From Colletotrichum lupini (Eukaryota > Ascomycota > Sordariomycetes > Glomerellales > Glomerellaceae): 64,000 nucleotides of DNA. Position numbers and translations under genes: made by a program. The notes beneath the pieces were generated by a model. It was given only the letters and a program-made list of their open reading frames with translations. It was not told the origin of the DNA and searched no databases. Location of the stretch: NCBI RefSeq assembly GCF_023278565.1, contig NC_064682.1, positions 3,224,001 to 3,288,000 of the forward strand, read 5' to 3'. Below, piece by piece: positions 34,723 through 47,975 of this stretch. The stretch's first letter is position 1, and each line of letters begins with the position of its first letter.

Positions 34723-36390
34723 CGTCTTGTGTCTCCAGTCGCCAGAGGAAGGTTTGTTTGGACAGCGATGGGCGTGACGACAGACAGATGTTCAAGGTCA
34801 GGTCTCAAAAATGGCAAGAATTGACGAGTAGAAAAACAGAGACACGCAGCGCCAGAATGTCCATAATTCCATGATCAGCAGGGGGGGAACAACAGTTGGT
34901 AATATGTTATGGTCATCCGGAGCCGACCTTTGGGGCAACGGCACGGATCTGAGAGCCGCGTCATTGCATCTTGGCGAATCTCACATTCGTGCCGAGAGAA
35001 ATCCAAGGCTTCTCGGCACGCTATGAGGAAGTTGACTGGTCGGGGTGGGTTGGACGATGTCTGGGACTAGGACTCGTTGCACAAGCCTTATGGCCTTGGG
35101 TCGTGGGGGATGTGGAGATCAACGAGCTTCGGGGGTCGACCCGCCAGGCAACTGAATCGGATTTTGTTTGCAATCGTACGGCGAACGGCACGTGGACATC
35201 GGTGAGTCCGGGGATGTTCGCCTCTTGAGATGGCCTTCGGGCGCGAATGAAGCGGAGATGTGTGGTCTTGGGTGACTCTTCGGCCGTTCGCGGTGGTCAT
35301 CCGGGGCACTTTGACGCCGTCTTTTCGGTGTCGGCGTGGCTGTGTTCTTCGGAGGATGCGAAGGAGATGTGGATAGTTGCAGGGAACGTCTGGCCTCAAA
35401 AGCTGACTTGGCCCAGTTATGTCAGCGGCTGTTCGGCTCATAAGCGCCTTGGCGTGTCTAGCGAGAGACTTGGCTTTGCCCCATTGACATCATTCAGGGT
35501 TTTGTTTGCACGATGTTTCGTTTCGTAGCTTTGTTCTCGGGTGCTGTACAATATTTGTGTTGATTCAATCGAGTCAATTTGAGGTACTGTGTATAAGTCG
35601 CTTGAGTAAAGTAGACTGAAGCGCTCTGCTTCCTACCTCTTGAAGTTAGAGATTCGCTCCTATTTCGCCTGAGCTCATGGTGGCTTACAGAGGCAACATT
35701 GAAATAAGCTCACTGAAACTAGTCACCATAAGGTTTCGGTTCAGTGAGATTGAGTAACATGGAATACTGGGCTGCTGAGGCCAAATTCAATCGATCTCGT
35801 CAATGAAGGAAGAAAAAGGACGAGTAAAATCCAAGGGCAGATGTTATTTCTTGTCGACTTTGACCTTAGGTTTCATTTGACATAGGTATGCATAGCTTTG
35901 ATACACGTGAGCAGCTTAACGAGGCTCATCTTCTACTGCAAGCACACGCAATTTAGCAGAGAAAAGAAGTCATCCTAAGTTTGAGGACTAGAATCAGCAT
36001 ACATGCTTCGTTCGCGAGGCCTTCTAGCTCGCATGATCTTGTTCAATGTCTTTGGCGCATGAATTGGGTCCTTCATCATTCTGACTTCAGACTTGTGATT
36101 CGCTAAGCATTGGAAATACACCATTCTGGCCATACCGATATCTTCATGTTGTGCAGCTAATCGGTCTCGGACAATGAATTGGCGTTGTCCGCTCGGACTG
36201 GATATTGTGGTCACTAGCGCTCGGCCGCATGCATACTAGGCGATGAAACCTGGAGCACGACGTACCTTATGATAGCCGCAATCTTGAATATCGACATCAT
36301 CACATCACCTTTCAAGCTGCAAATACGTTGCAGAATCTTCAAATTTTCAGTCAGCGGCATTAACTCTTGTTCCAGTTGGACTCATAAGCA
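34723..36390. other. Long divergent intergenic region
   Basis: Promoters of the Ca2+-ATPase (minus) and the NmrA-like gene (plus) lie at its two ends. ORFs of 60-117 codons overlap on both strands and none shows a domain. A minus ORF at 35975-36214 (79 aa) is the least unlikely, but I cannot support it. Confidence 0.45.
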
Positions 36391-37410
36391 ATGTCTTCCC
36401 CAATCCGTAACATTGCCATCATCGGCGTAAGTCCGAACCTCACTAGGCATGAGAGCCTCCCTTAGAGTAGTAGGTTCATGATCGAATGCTAAAGCTCCCG
36501 ACCTCAGGCGACGGGCCAGATGGGCTCTCAAATAGCCAAGACCTTGCTTCAGTCCGGCTTCAATGTCACTGCCATTCAACGCCCCGACTCCACCAAGACC
36601 GTTCCCTCCGGAGTCAAGTCTATGAAACTCGACTTGAATGACGTCAGTGCTCTCACTACAGCCTTTCAAGGCCAGGACGCCGTCATCTCAGCTGCGCCGG
36701 ACCCAATCGTTCTGGAGAATCCGAAGCCATGGATCGACGCTGCTGTCGCTGCCGGAGTGAAGCGTATCGTCCCTTCCGAGTACAGCACCAACGTAGACTC
36801 GCCGCTCGCCGAGGGTCTGCCCATCGTCGTCGACAAGGTCCGCACCCGACGCTACCTCATTGAAAAGATTGCGGAGAACGGTAACAAGTCAAGCTGGATG
36901 AGCGTCAATAACGGGCCTTTTTTCGAGCTCGTGCTTGGCTTTGGTGGGCTAGGCCCAAATTTCCGGAGCAAGACGGCAAAGTATCACAATGGCGGCGACA
37001 ACTTGATTGGTACTACAAAGATTTCAGACGTCGCCGAGACGATTGACAAAGTGTTCCGTGATGAGGGAGGACTATACAAGGAGGCTGAGAACAAGTCGCT
37101 GTATATTCATTCCGCCGCGGTGAGTGAGAAGCAATTGACGGAGACGGCGGAGAAGGTAACGGGCCAGAAGTTTGAGGTGCAGAACTTTGATGTTGAAGAG
37201 GTCTATCAGAATGCCAAAGCCAAGTTCGCCGATGGAGACAAGTCGGTTTGGGTTGACTTCTACTACCAGATGATGTATGGGAAGGGTTACGGTGGTAGTG
37301 AAAGCTTCCAAGAGATGAGTTGGAATGACAAGGTGGGATTGAAAAAGATGAGCGACAAGGAAATTGAGGGTGGGCTCAGAAAAGCGGCTCAACAGGCTGG
37401 TGTGATCTGA
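36391..37410 (+). CDS. NmrA-like / isoflavone reductase-like NAD(P)-binding protein
   Basis: Two exons (36391-36426, 36508-37410), 312 aa. The 12-codon first exon supplies the first beta strand, and the join makes A-I-I-G-A-T-G-Q-M-G, the GxxGxxG dinucleotide-binding loop. Further marks are the I-Q-R-P strand and V-K-R-I-V-P-S-E-Y, typical of the NmrA/isoflavone reductase group of atypical short-chain dehydrogenases. Members are either NADPH-dependent reductases of small aromatics or redox-sensing regulators; the sequence does not separate these. It is cytosolic, with no targeting signal. Confidence 0.88.
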
Positions 37411-37547
37411 TCAGTCGACAGATGAGTCAATAGAGATGTGATCGTATTGTGACAGTCTTCCTAATCGAACATGTATGGCTTCAATCCTAAACCCAGTCTG
37501 AAGATCCTTAATCCGTACGCCTCCGAACCAAAATGAAAGCAATCGCC

Positions 37548-39077
37548 TCAAAGCTTCGAGCGACCCCTCCAGGCATGTCCCATCTCATCCTTGAACGTAG
37601 CAAGCTCATTCCTCTTGCTGTCACCACCGTGACTGACCTGAACAGGCTCATCAAACACAGTCTTGCTCTTCTTCTCCTGCCTCTTCTCCGCGTCAACGTA
37701 CTCTCGCTCTCCCTCGCCAATGTACAACTGACGCGGGCGCCAGATTTTGACGCCGCCCTTTTGCAGCATCTGCTGCCTCCAGTGTGCCAACCATCCGACG
37801 CAGCGGGGCACGGCAAACAGCACTGGATAGAAGTCAAGCGGGAAGCCCATGGCTTGGTAGATGAGGCCAGAGTAGAAGTCGACGTTGGGGTACAGGTTAC
37901 GCTTCTTCATGAACTCGCTCTCGCGGGCATATTTTGCAAGCTCCAGCGCAGTGTCGAGGAGCTGGTTGCGACCTGTGACTGCAAAGACCTCCTCGGCCAG
38001 CTGGCGGATGGCAGTTGAACGGGGATCGACGTTCTTGTAGACGCGGTGGCCGAAGCCGACGAGCACGCGCTCGCGCTTCTCGACCTTTTGCATAAAGGCG
38101 GGCACGTTCTCGGGGCTGCCGATCTCCATCAGCATGCGGATCGCGCTCTCGCTGGCACCGCCGTGGCTAGGGCCGTAGAGCGCGGCGCAGCCGGCGGAGA
38201 CGACGCTGTAGGGGTCAACGAGACTTGAGCCGACCTGCAGGACCGTGGCGGTGGAGCAGTTGACCTCGTGGTCGGCGTGGATGATAAAGAGCGCGTCAAG
38301 GGCGCGCTCCAGGACGGGGTGAGGCTGGTACTCGTGCCCGCTCAGGTGGTCGAGCAAGTAGAGGAAGTTGCCGGTGTAGCTGAGTCCCTGGGCCGGGCGG
38401 TTGAAGGGTCTGCCCTGGCGCATGCGGTATGAGGCAGCGGCTACCGTGGGCGCCTTTCCGATGATGCGGAGGATCTGCTTGTCGAGCATCTTGAGGGCCT
38501 CGAGGTCGCCTGAAGCCGCGTTGGTGTACAGCTTCTGGCCCTGCAAACTCGGGTTCGACTCGGGAGCGAAGGCACCCATTGATGAGAAGGAGGCTTGCAA
38601 CATGGCCATGGGATGTGTGTCGTAGCGGAACGACTTGAACATGCCCTCGATATCGCTATGGATGTAGGTGTGGTGCATAATCTCATCTTGCCACTTGTTG
38701 TACTGTGACGTTGTCGGCAGCTCGCCGTAAATGAGAAGGAACGCTGACTCCAAGAAATGCGACTTGTTGACAAGCTGCTGGATGGGGTAGCCGCGGTACC
38801 GGAGGATGCCCTCCTGGCCGTTGATGTAGGTGATGTTGCTCTGGACCACGGCGGTGTTCATGTAGGCCGGGTCGTAGACTCGGAGACCCTGGTCGGTCTC
38901 ATCCTCCGCGCGGTCATCGCCGCGAGCGGCCTTGATCTTCTTGATATCCGTAGCCAACACGGAGTTCCTGGTAATGGGCAGCTCGTAAGACTTGCCAGTG
39001 CGGTTATCGACAATGGTCAGCGACTGTCGCGGCGCGCTGGTTGCGCCACGTGGCGCGTTCTTTGCAACGGTGACCAT
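37548..39077 (-). CDS. Citrate synthase, peroxisomal (PTS1) form
   Basis: Single exon, 509 aa. Citrate synthase signatures are H-A-D-H-E-V-N-C-S-T (catalytic His near 268), G-P-S-H-G-G-A-S-E, G-F-G-H-R-V-Y and P-N-V-D-F-Y-S-G with the catalytic Asp. The last three residues are SKL, the classic peroxisomal import signal, and the N-terminus lacks an obvious mitochondrial presequence. It therefore should condense acetyl-CoA and oxaloacetate in peroxisomes, feeding the glyoxylate cycle when acetyl-CoA comes from fatty acids or C2 sources. A 2-methylcitrate synthase is less likely because that fungal enzyme is mitochondrial. The reading frame is unusually GC-rich at third positions, consistent with strong expression. 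Confidence 0.92.
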   Translation of the reverse strand: MVTVAKNAPRGATSAPRQSLTIVDNRTGKSYELPITRNSVLATDIKKIKAARGDDRAEDETDQGLRVYDPAYMNTAVVQSNITYINGQEGILRYRGYPIQQLVNKSHFLESAFLLIYGELPTTSQYNKWQDEIMHHTYIHSDIEGMFKSFRYDTHPMAMLQASFSSMGAFAPESNPSLQGQKLYTNAASGDLEALKMLDKQILRIIGKAPTVAAASYRMRQGRPFNRPAQGLSYTGNFLYLLDHLSGHEYQPHPVLERALDALFIIHADHEVNCSTATVLQVGSSLVDPYSVVSAGCAALYGPSHGGASESAIRMLMEIGSPENVPAFMQKVEKRERVLVGFGHRVYKNVDPRSTAIRQLAEEVFAVTGRNQLLDTALELAKYARESEFMKKRNLYPNVDFYSGLIYQAMGFPLDFYPVLFAVPRCVGWLAHWRQQMLQKGGVKIWRPRQLYIGEGEREYVDAEKRQEKKSKTVFDEPVQVSHGGDSKRNELATFKDEMGHAWRGRSKL

Positions 39078-40957
39078 TTCCGATGGGGAGCTGAGGGTCG
39101 ATTCTGAGAATTACTGGCTTCAAGAGATGAGATGACAGTGGAATTCAATGGCTTTCAATAGGATGTTGCTTGAGCCCGGGCGGATGGATTTCAGATGCTA
39201 CGGACAATGTTCCTTGTCCGGAGACCTTCTCCTGAGCAGGTGAAAGCTGCGCTAAGACCGTCGGTTGACGTCGGGAGATCGGCAACTGTGCCCGAGTGCC
39301 GAGGTCCAACTGCAACTCTCCACGAGTTCCACCAGATCCCCAGATTAGTGGCTGAAGCTAGCTGCATTTGCACATGCCAGGGGTGGGATCATGATTTAGG
39401 AAGAAGCTTCCATCCTGGTCCAGGAACCACCAGATGATCATGTTCTCCTTGTCGGACCAGCGGCGATTCTTGCGCGCACAATGAACTCGGCATCATCCTC
39501 GAGTAGATAGTCATTTTCTGGGCGGGGCTGAAGCCAATGGAGGATGCGACTCTCTCTCATGGCATTTGATCCCATTGCATGTGATCGGAAGCTGTAACCA
39601 AACCTTGCAGGGTGCTTCCATCGATGTACGGGTATCACTAGAGGCCATGCACTTTGAGTAAAGGTGACCGAAACAGGCAGTGTCGTAAAAGTGTAGAGAC
39701 TGAATTTGAGAGAAATAGAAAGAGCAAATTCCTTGAGTTCGGGACAGTGTTTACTAGTAGCGATTGTGTTGGTGATTTGTGAAGGAGCTGCCCATACTAG
39801 ATCCGGTCTCAACTCGTGTCAATCCCTCAGAAATGCCTGCATTACAGGGACCTACTCTTTCTTCCGCTCCACCTTTTGGACAGTTGTAAAAAGAGTTGAT
39901 AGCTTTTTTCTCGAGTTTCTGAGACAGACTTTTTTATAGATCTGAGTGTCATCGCAAGATTTAGAGCGTGGTAATAAGTTCAGTCTAATCTGGATAAGTA
40001 CGCCAATGAAAAGCAACATACAAGCTTCAACAGGAGCGGGAAGGTGCAAGCCTAGGTACCAATTCACGACTACACAGTAACACAGATGACTGCTTCTTTC
40101 CATTCTTTCTTCTCTCAATTCGAGCTTTAGTGAGATTGCTTATGGTCCGTCGCATCCATGATCTCTACATCCATAGGGAATTTTAGCGATTATTCTGAAA
40201 GTTAGTTGACAACGGTCATCAGTGGAAACTTAGTTGCGCATCAGAATTGAAGTTTCCGTGCTTGGAGTGATAACTCAAGACGACACTTCAATCAGAGAAT
40301 TGAGCCTTTTTTTGGAATACTTTTTGGAAGCTTGGCAATCCATCTCACTCAAAGGTTTATCTTGTCATATCATGAAGATGTCGATGTGTGGATCAAGGGC
40401 CTTCAAGAACCCTGATCCATGCAAAAATCAGAACAAGACTCATGGTTCGAAAGAAGATGACCAGACTTTGATACCTATTGTAAATACAACGGCGACAGGC
40501 TTCCCCGCAAACCCGCACAGTGGGCTAGGTACCTTGCGGCTTGCTAGGTACAATTTGGGGTAGAAGCAGGGTGAACGTTTAGGTCGCGTTTCCTCCGCAC
40601 TTCTCGCACTTCTCTGCAGATCACCTCCGGATGTCTTTACAGCGCACTGCAAATCACTACAGTTGAACTTCCTTTTTGAATTCATCCTTCCTAGAGATCT
40701 CGGGCTAATTCATCGCGTAACCAAGCACGCCGACGTCACTTACCAGAACCATGGGATCGAGGGGAAGAACATGCATCTAAGCACCCCGGTTGATCCGGAT
40801 CGTCCTCCGTGTGGAGGAATCCAAGCTGGTAATTCTTCCGGGTAAATTGCTACAAGATGCCGCTTCTGCCATGTTTGCTAGATAATTTGAACACTTGCTT
40901 GAAAGTCTCTTGGACCTCAGACTTGCACACATAATACTCTGGATCGGAGTGCGCAAG
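39078..40957. other. Long intergenic region
   Basis: The left part is the citrate synthase promoter; the right end is the promoter of the glycosidase. A 124-codon minus ORF (39438-39812) and others show no family features. No repeat or RNA gene recognised. Confidence 0.45.
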
Positions 40958-43712
40958 ATGATTTTGACACTTCTGTGCACCACCTTACTGCCGGTGGTCG
41001 CCTTGGCAAACATCGACCGGTATGTACATCTCTACTAAATGTCTGTTAGGCCACCGTTCAACTGACACATCTGACTAAGACAGCGTGTTGTGTCTCAATT
41101 CAATGTTGTCCGCACAAGCTTGATCGATAACAACACCACGCCATTGCAAGTTGGCAATGGCAACTTCGCCTTCAATGTCGATAACACGGGCATGCAGGTG
41201 AGTATCAACTGCGAACATACAGCGTGTGTACCTCAAGGCATTCAAGCTGAAGTTGCAAACTTTGACAGACTTTCCTGCCCTTCAATACGCTTTCGAGCTG
41301 GGCCTGGCACAATGATTCGCTTCCAACCAATGGGTTTGTCATACCGCGAGGATCTTGAACAGGATAAAATGCTGAGACCACACCCACAGCGAAAAGCTAA
41401 GCGACTACACCGGCGTTCCTATGCTGACCCATGGCCGAAACGTTTCCTACGACATCCCCGACTCCAAGCTCCCGCAAGTCTCGCAATGGCTCATCGGGAA
41501 CCCTAATCGCGTCAATTTGGGCCGAATCGGTCTGAAGTACAAGGGGGAGACGCTATCGGCGGCAGCCATTTCTGAACCAAGACAAGAGCTGGACCTCTGG
41601 AGCGGCATCATCACCTCGACTTTCAAAGTGGACAGTAAGGCTGTTGAGGTGGTCACACAGGGCGACTTCGCAACCGACGCCGTCACATTCCAAATTGAAT
41701 CGGACCTCGTGTCCTCTGGCGATTTGACCATCGAGCTCGACTTCCCGTACCCGCCTATTCACACGACAAAGTACAAGTACGAAGTTTTTGCTGGCGTGTA
41801 CGACTTCCCGTTGAACCACACGACTCGAATCCTCAATAGTTGTGGACGATCCGACCTGGCTCACATTTATCATGAGTTGCAGGAGACGAGCTACTTTGTC
41901 AATCTGCGCTGGCCTCATGAAGCGCCTCTTGACCTCTCGCGGGATGAACCAGAGGGCTCTGATAAGGTCAACGCTCATCGATACACGCTTTCCCCTGTTG
42001 GTGGTACTAACCAGACTGCAACTTCTTTGACATTTACTGCGGACTTTTCACCCCAGAAGCAGGATCCCAGGCCTCCGGCCGATGTCCAAGAGGAAAGCAT
42101 TGCTGAATGGCACGACTACTGGAACGAGGGCGGCTTCGTCGACCTGACCTTATCATCGAACCCGAATGCTACAGAATTGCAGAGACGCATCATTCTATCA
42201 CAATATCATGTCCGCGTTAATAGCGCAGCATCCGGTCAATCGCCTCAGGAGAGTGGACTGATGAACAATGGGTGGTACGGTATGTATATGCACTCATGTC
42301 CCATTCGAAGAGGATCTTGAAGCTGATTCAGGCAGGTAAATTCCACATGGAAATGGTCATTTGGCATAACGCCCACTGGGTGACATGGGGACGAAAGAAG
42401 TATTTCGACAACATATTCCCGGAGATCTACGAGATTTTACTCCCATCTTCCCTCGCAAGAGCAAAATCACAAGGGTGGGAGGGGGCCAGGTAGGCTCGCT
42501 TCGATTGCAGAACTGTCAGACCTACGATCTGACTGTGTTTGTAGGTGGCCCAAAATGACGGAGCTAGAAACGGGTGTCAGTTCACCTGGTGGAATCAATG
42601 GCCTTTTACTATGGCAACAGGTACTGCCTCCAATTTCCTGACGCAGCGCAAATTAACAGAGAAGAATCTTTGCTGACAAGACAGCCCCATCCCATGTACC
42701 TCGCAGAACTTGCGTATCAGTCTTCACCGACCGATGACACCCTCAAGCAATGGGATGCAGTCTTGACGGCGACTGCCGACTATATGGCATCGTACGCCTG
42801 GAAGAATGGAAGCTCGGGACATTATGACTTGGGTCCGCCGTGAGTCTGACTTTGACACAGACGGATGAAAAGAAGTATAGGCTGATCACGGAATTCTCCC
42901 AGCTCATACGGCGTCACTGAGAATACCCCACCTTCACAGACATTGAATCTAGCCTACGACGTAAGCACAACCCAGCTAATTCACCAAAGCTCCTATCTCA
43001 CATCGATACACCTAGATCGCATACTGGAGATACGGACTCGATCTTGCCCGCGATTGGAAGAAGAGACTAGGCCAGCCGGTCCCCGAGAAGTGGACAGAAG
43101 TGGCCGAGAACCTCGCCCCGCCACCTCAAGTCGACGGCCTATACGCAGTATACGAGGGTTTGAATAGCACATGGTGGCAAGACCCCGCTCTCAACGGGGA
43201 CCCGCGCAGTCTCATCATGATGCAGGGGATACTGCCAGACACCCCAGCCGTGGACCCCGACGTCGCACTCAAGACGGCGGACAAGGTATGGGAGGTTTGG
43301 ACGGATCAGAAGATCCGTGGCTGGGGACGGCCTGTGTTGGCTATCAACTCGGCGAGGATCGGGAACCCAGAAAGAGCTATTTACCACTTGACGGCGTATG
43401 ATTACTGGAAGTTTGACGATGCTGGCTATGCTATCCGCGGTGGAGATGGTCAGTGAAACCCTCTTCGACGCCCGTATCGTTGCTCATAATTGACACAGGT
43501 GGCACGCCTCCCCCTTTCATGCCCGGAAACGCTGGGTTTCTATATGCAGGTAAGTCTTGATCCTGACATCTGCCTTGAGCAATTCTGTAAACTGACAATC
43601 ATTAGTCGCATACATGGCCGCTGGCTGGCAAGGGTCAGATGGCGACGCACCTGGCTTCCCTGAAGGAGCCGGATGGGTTGTCAAGCAAGAGGGACTGCAA
43701 AAAGCACCCTAA
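40958..43712 (+). CDS. Secreted six-hairpin glycosidase (GH65-like fold)
   Basis: Eleven exons with consistent phases: 40958-41019, 41080-41197, 41269-41333, 41390-42279, 42336-42489, 42545-42620, 42685-42839, 42903-42960, 43016-43448, 43499-43549, 43606-43712; 722 aa. The first splice junction may be off by a base. A 17-residue signal peptide (cut after V-A-L-A) points to secretion, with several N-glycosylation sites. An N-terminal beta-sandwich-like half contains G-N-G-N-F-A-F-N. The helical half has the block G-K-F-H-M-E-M-V-I-W-H-N-A-H-W and later Y-W-R-Y-G, features of the six-hairpin (alpha/alpha)6 glycosidase superfamily near GH65. Substrate and catalytic acid are not certain. Its 3' end lies 165 bp from the convergent galactonate dehydratase-like gene, so it may supply that pathway's sugar. 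Confidence 0.8.
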
Positions 43713-43877
43713 GGAGGCTACGTAGTATCAGTGGCTTTGAATGATACATAAATTTCATTCCACTTTACCTCAGAGGGCGTTCACCAGATCTGTGCACGAC
43801 TCAATAACATTGAATGTGGCCCGGTGACTTTGGTCAACGTATATACTGGATTCCGAGAATTTGCTCTACATAATCAT

Positions 43878-45200
43878 CTACCACTCTCTGATCTCTCCAC
43901 CAGGTCCAATGAATCCAGGGCTGACCCAAGCCTTCGCGTCCTTAGATAACTCACGAACTTGCGCCTCATCAATCTCAATGCCCAAGCCAGGCCCAGTAAG
44001 AAGATCAATATAGCCATCCGTAACCTTCCACACCTCCGGGTTATGAGTATAACTCGTCAGGTCCTGACCCGTGCTATTGTAATGAATCCCCAAACTCATC
44101 TCCTGAATCACAAAGTTCGGCGACGCAAAATCAACCTGCGCATTCGCAGCCAATGCAATCGGTCCCAGCGGACAATGCGGCGCCAGCGCAACATCATACG
44201 CCTCCGCCATCGCCGCGATCCTTCGCATCTCGGAAATTCCACCGACGTGAGAAATATCAGGCTGCAGGATATCCACACACCCGGCCTCGAGGAACGGCTT
44301 CACGTCCCAGCGGCTGTGTAGACGCTCGCCGAGGGCAATCGGGATCGAGGTGAGGTGGCTGATCTCCTTGATGCCGCCCAGGTGCTCGGATAGCAGGGGT
44401 TCCTCGATGAAGAGCGGACGGTGCGGCTCTAGGGCCTTTGCGAGTTGCTTGGCCATGGGCTTGTGTACGCGGCCGTGGAAGTCGACGCCGGCGTCCATGC
44501 CGAGGGCTTTTACGGCCTTGACGCGTTCGACGGCTGCGTCGAGGGCGTCGGGGGAGTCGAGCCAGCCGAGGTCTTCTGTGCCGTTCATCTTGACGGCCTT
44601 GAATCCCTGTTCCTTGCGGGCTCGTCTGTTGTTAGTAGAAAATGGAATTAGCAAGGCTGCGTCTGAAGGGGTGGTCGGTGGTTTTGTTCACTTACGCCTG
44701 CTGTTCTACGTCGTTTGGTCGGTCACCACCAATCCATGCATAGACCTTGAGCTTGTCTCTGACCTTTCCTCCCAGAAGCTGCCAAATTGGCAGGCCCAGC
44801 TTTCTCGCTGTTGACTGTCAGTCACAGCATCGTAGGTAAGGCCGTATCAAGCCTGCTCACCCTTGAGATCCCACAAGGCAATATCGATGCCTGCCAATGC
44901 GCTCATGAAGACTGGACCGCCACGGTAGAAGGTTGTCCGCCACGACATTTGCCAAATGTGCTCAATATCACTTCTTAGGATTAGCAATGTGAAATTCAAT
45001 GGCCAGGTAAGTAGGCCGACATACTCAGCTTCCATGCCCGAGTACCTCTCAAACCAGGCGTCGAGACAGCCTTCCACGGCTTGAGTGTGGCCCTCGAGAG
45101 ATGCTTCGCCCCAGCCGACGTTGCCCGCCTCGTCGGTGATCTTCACGAATAACCACCTGGGTGGTACTCGGAAGTACTCCATCTTTGCGATTTTACCCAT
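43878..45200 (-). CDS. D-galactonate dehydratase-like enzyme (enolase superfamily)
   Basis: Four exons on the minus strand (45200-45025, 44973-44861, 44807-44696, 44625-43878) give 382 aa, the length I recall for bacterial DgoD. It matches DgoD from end to end: [11 protein letters not shown] at the start, [29 protein letters not shown] (metal Asp), [19 protein letters not shown] and [10 protein letters not shown] (catalytic His). These sites are intact. The expected reaction is aldonate to 2-keto-3-deoxy-aldonate plus water. Fungal L-galactonate dehydratase (GaaB/LGD1) is a longer, more distant member, so D-galactonate or a related C6 acid is more likely here, but substrate identity is an inference. 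It sits between a glycosidase and an aldo-keto reductase. Confidence 0.9.
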
Positions 45201-45806
45201 GGTGACTGGAGTCTTGCTGCCAATGACGTATGCGAACTTTCGTAAGGGTCTATGAGGAATCGAGGTTTGCGGGAAAAGGCAAGGTTGACAGCTTTGGTTG
45301 ACTCTGATAGACGCTTCAACCAGCTTACTTGAGGCAATCGTGAGCTGATATTACCACCACAAAGCGGAGCTTGACGGAGTTGAATGACGGGAAAGTCGGC
45401 TTGAAGTCCGGAACCTCTCCGACCCGCCTCCTCAGCCGCCTCTCGTCTCCCGATCCGCCTCCGAATCGCATATCCCTCCCCCGTCAGAGAAGGGAACATG
45501 GGCATTACCCGGCTAGACGCAGCGGTGGAGAAGGGTGGGATGAGGCGTGCGGGGTTCGGTACACCACCACCCGAGTCTATTGCCAGGGTATGGAGGGGTG
45601 GTGCGGGGTCTCCGGTGTAGGCTTTTCCGCTCGGTGAGGGTACTCGGCGTGTGACGGACGGAAAAGGTTCACCGAGGCGGTTCACAAGTCATTGGTGGTT
45701 TGCGGAAACTCTGAAGATCTATCCCCGGCTCTATGAAATTGAGATTACAACGCTACGGATACTGGTTTATTCTCATGGAAAATTCACAACATCTATTATT
45801 TCGTGT
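45201..45806. other. Promoter of the dehydratase gene and 3' flank of the aldo-keto reductase
   Basis: GC-rich with many CGG/CCG triplets (for example around 45407-45475 and 45652-45660), possible half-sites of a Zn2Cys6 regulator. No gene seen. Confidence 0.45.
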
Positions 45807-47229
<1,423 letters not shown>

Positions 47230-47975
47230 TGTTGTAGAGCAAGTAAGTAACTGCGGTGATGCTTCCGTGATCGGATGTAATTGTACGGACGAAAGTCAGA
47301 AAAAGTGCAGTTATCCGCGTGTGTTATGTTGGTCTATCATATGTCACTCCTTTCACAAATAACAATTTCCCCAAGAGTTCTTATATCTCCATTTTGAGGC
47401 TGTCGTCACTCCCATCTCGCCTGCAAGATTTCCGCATCACATAATGAGGGGTGTCTAACACGGTCCGTTGTCACGGAATTGGCCTTATGTAAACCTCTTT
47501 TTCCGGCCTTTTCCTCCCGTCTTCTCTCCCCCCACTTAACTCTGCATGGCTCCCGCCAAGCAAGACGACGTCCGACAGCCGGGACCCGTTCGTAAGAAAA
47601 CCCCTTGAGACTAAAGTTGCTAGAGACGGTCCAGACGGGATGGTGTCGGGATGTTCCCCGCTCGGTGGTCTTCTTTGGCGCAACTTGCCCCCACCCCCGC
47701 GTCATCACACCCCGAGAACGCCATCGAACAAGTCCCTCGCGGGATTGCCGAGGGGCACCGAGACCGGGTCTGACACGTTTTCCATCGTGAACGTAAATTC
47801 TAACGAGGGGTCAACAAAAACCTCACGACGGAAAGAAGAACATTGCAGCATCGTGATACCCGGAGTCGTCAACCTCGATCCCCAAAGTCTTTCCCAAGTG
47901 AAGCTCAGTCTCTCATAACTTGTTGCTGATTCATCCCTCTCTCATTCTTACCCACAAACACACATTCAAATCACA
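47230..47975. promoter_or_regulatory. Shared divergent promoter region of reductase and aldolase genes
   Basis: 746 bp between two start codons pointing away from each other. ACGGTCC occurs twice, at 47460-47466 and 47626-47632, with further CGG triplets downstream of each (47474-47476 and 47636-47638). CGG pairs are the usual contact of Zn2Cys6 regulators, one of which is encoded at 54071. The binding claim is inference; the triplets are seen. Confidence 0.4.

Noticed and set aside
39438..39812. 124-codon minus ORF upstream of the glycosidase
   Set aside because: No family motif, no matching splice or promoter context, and overlapped by ORFs on the other strand.
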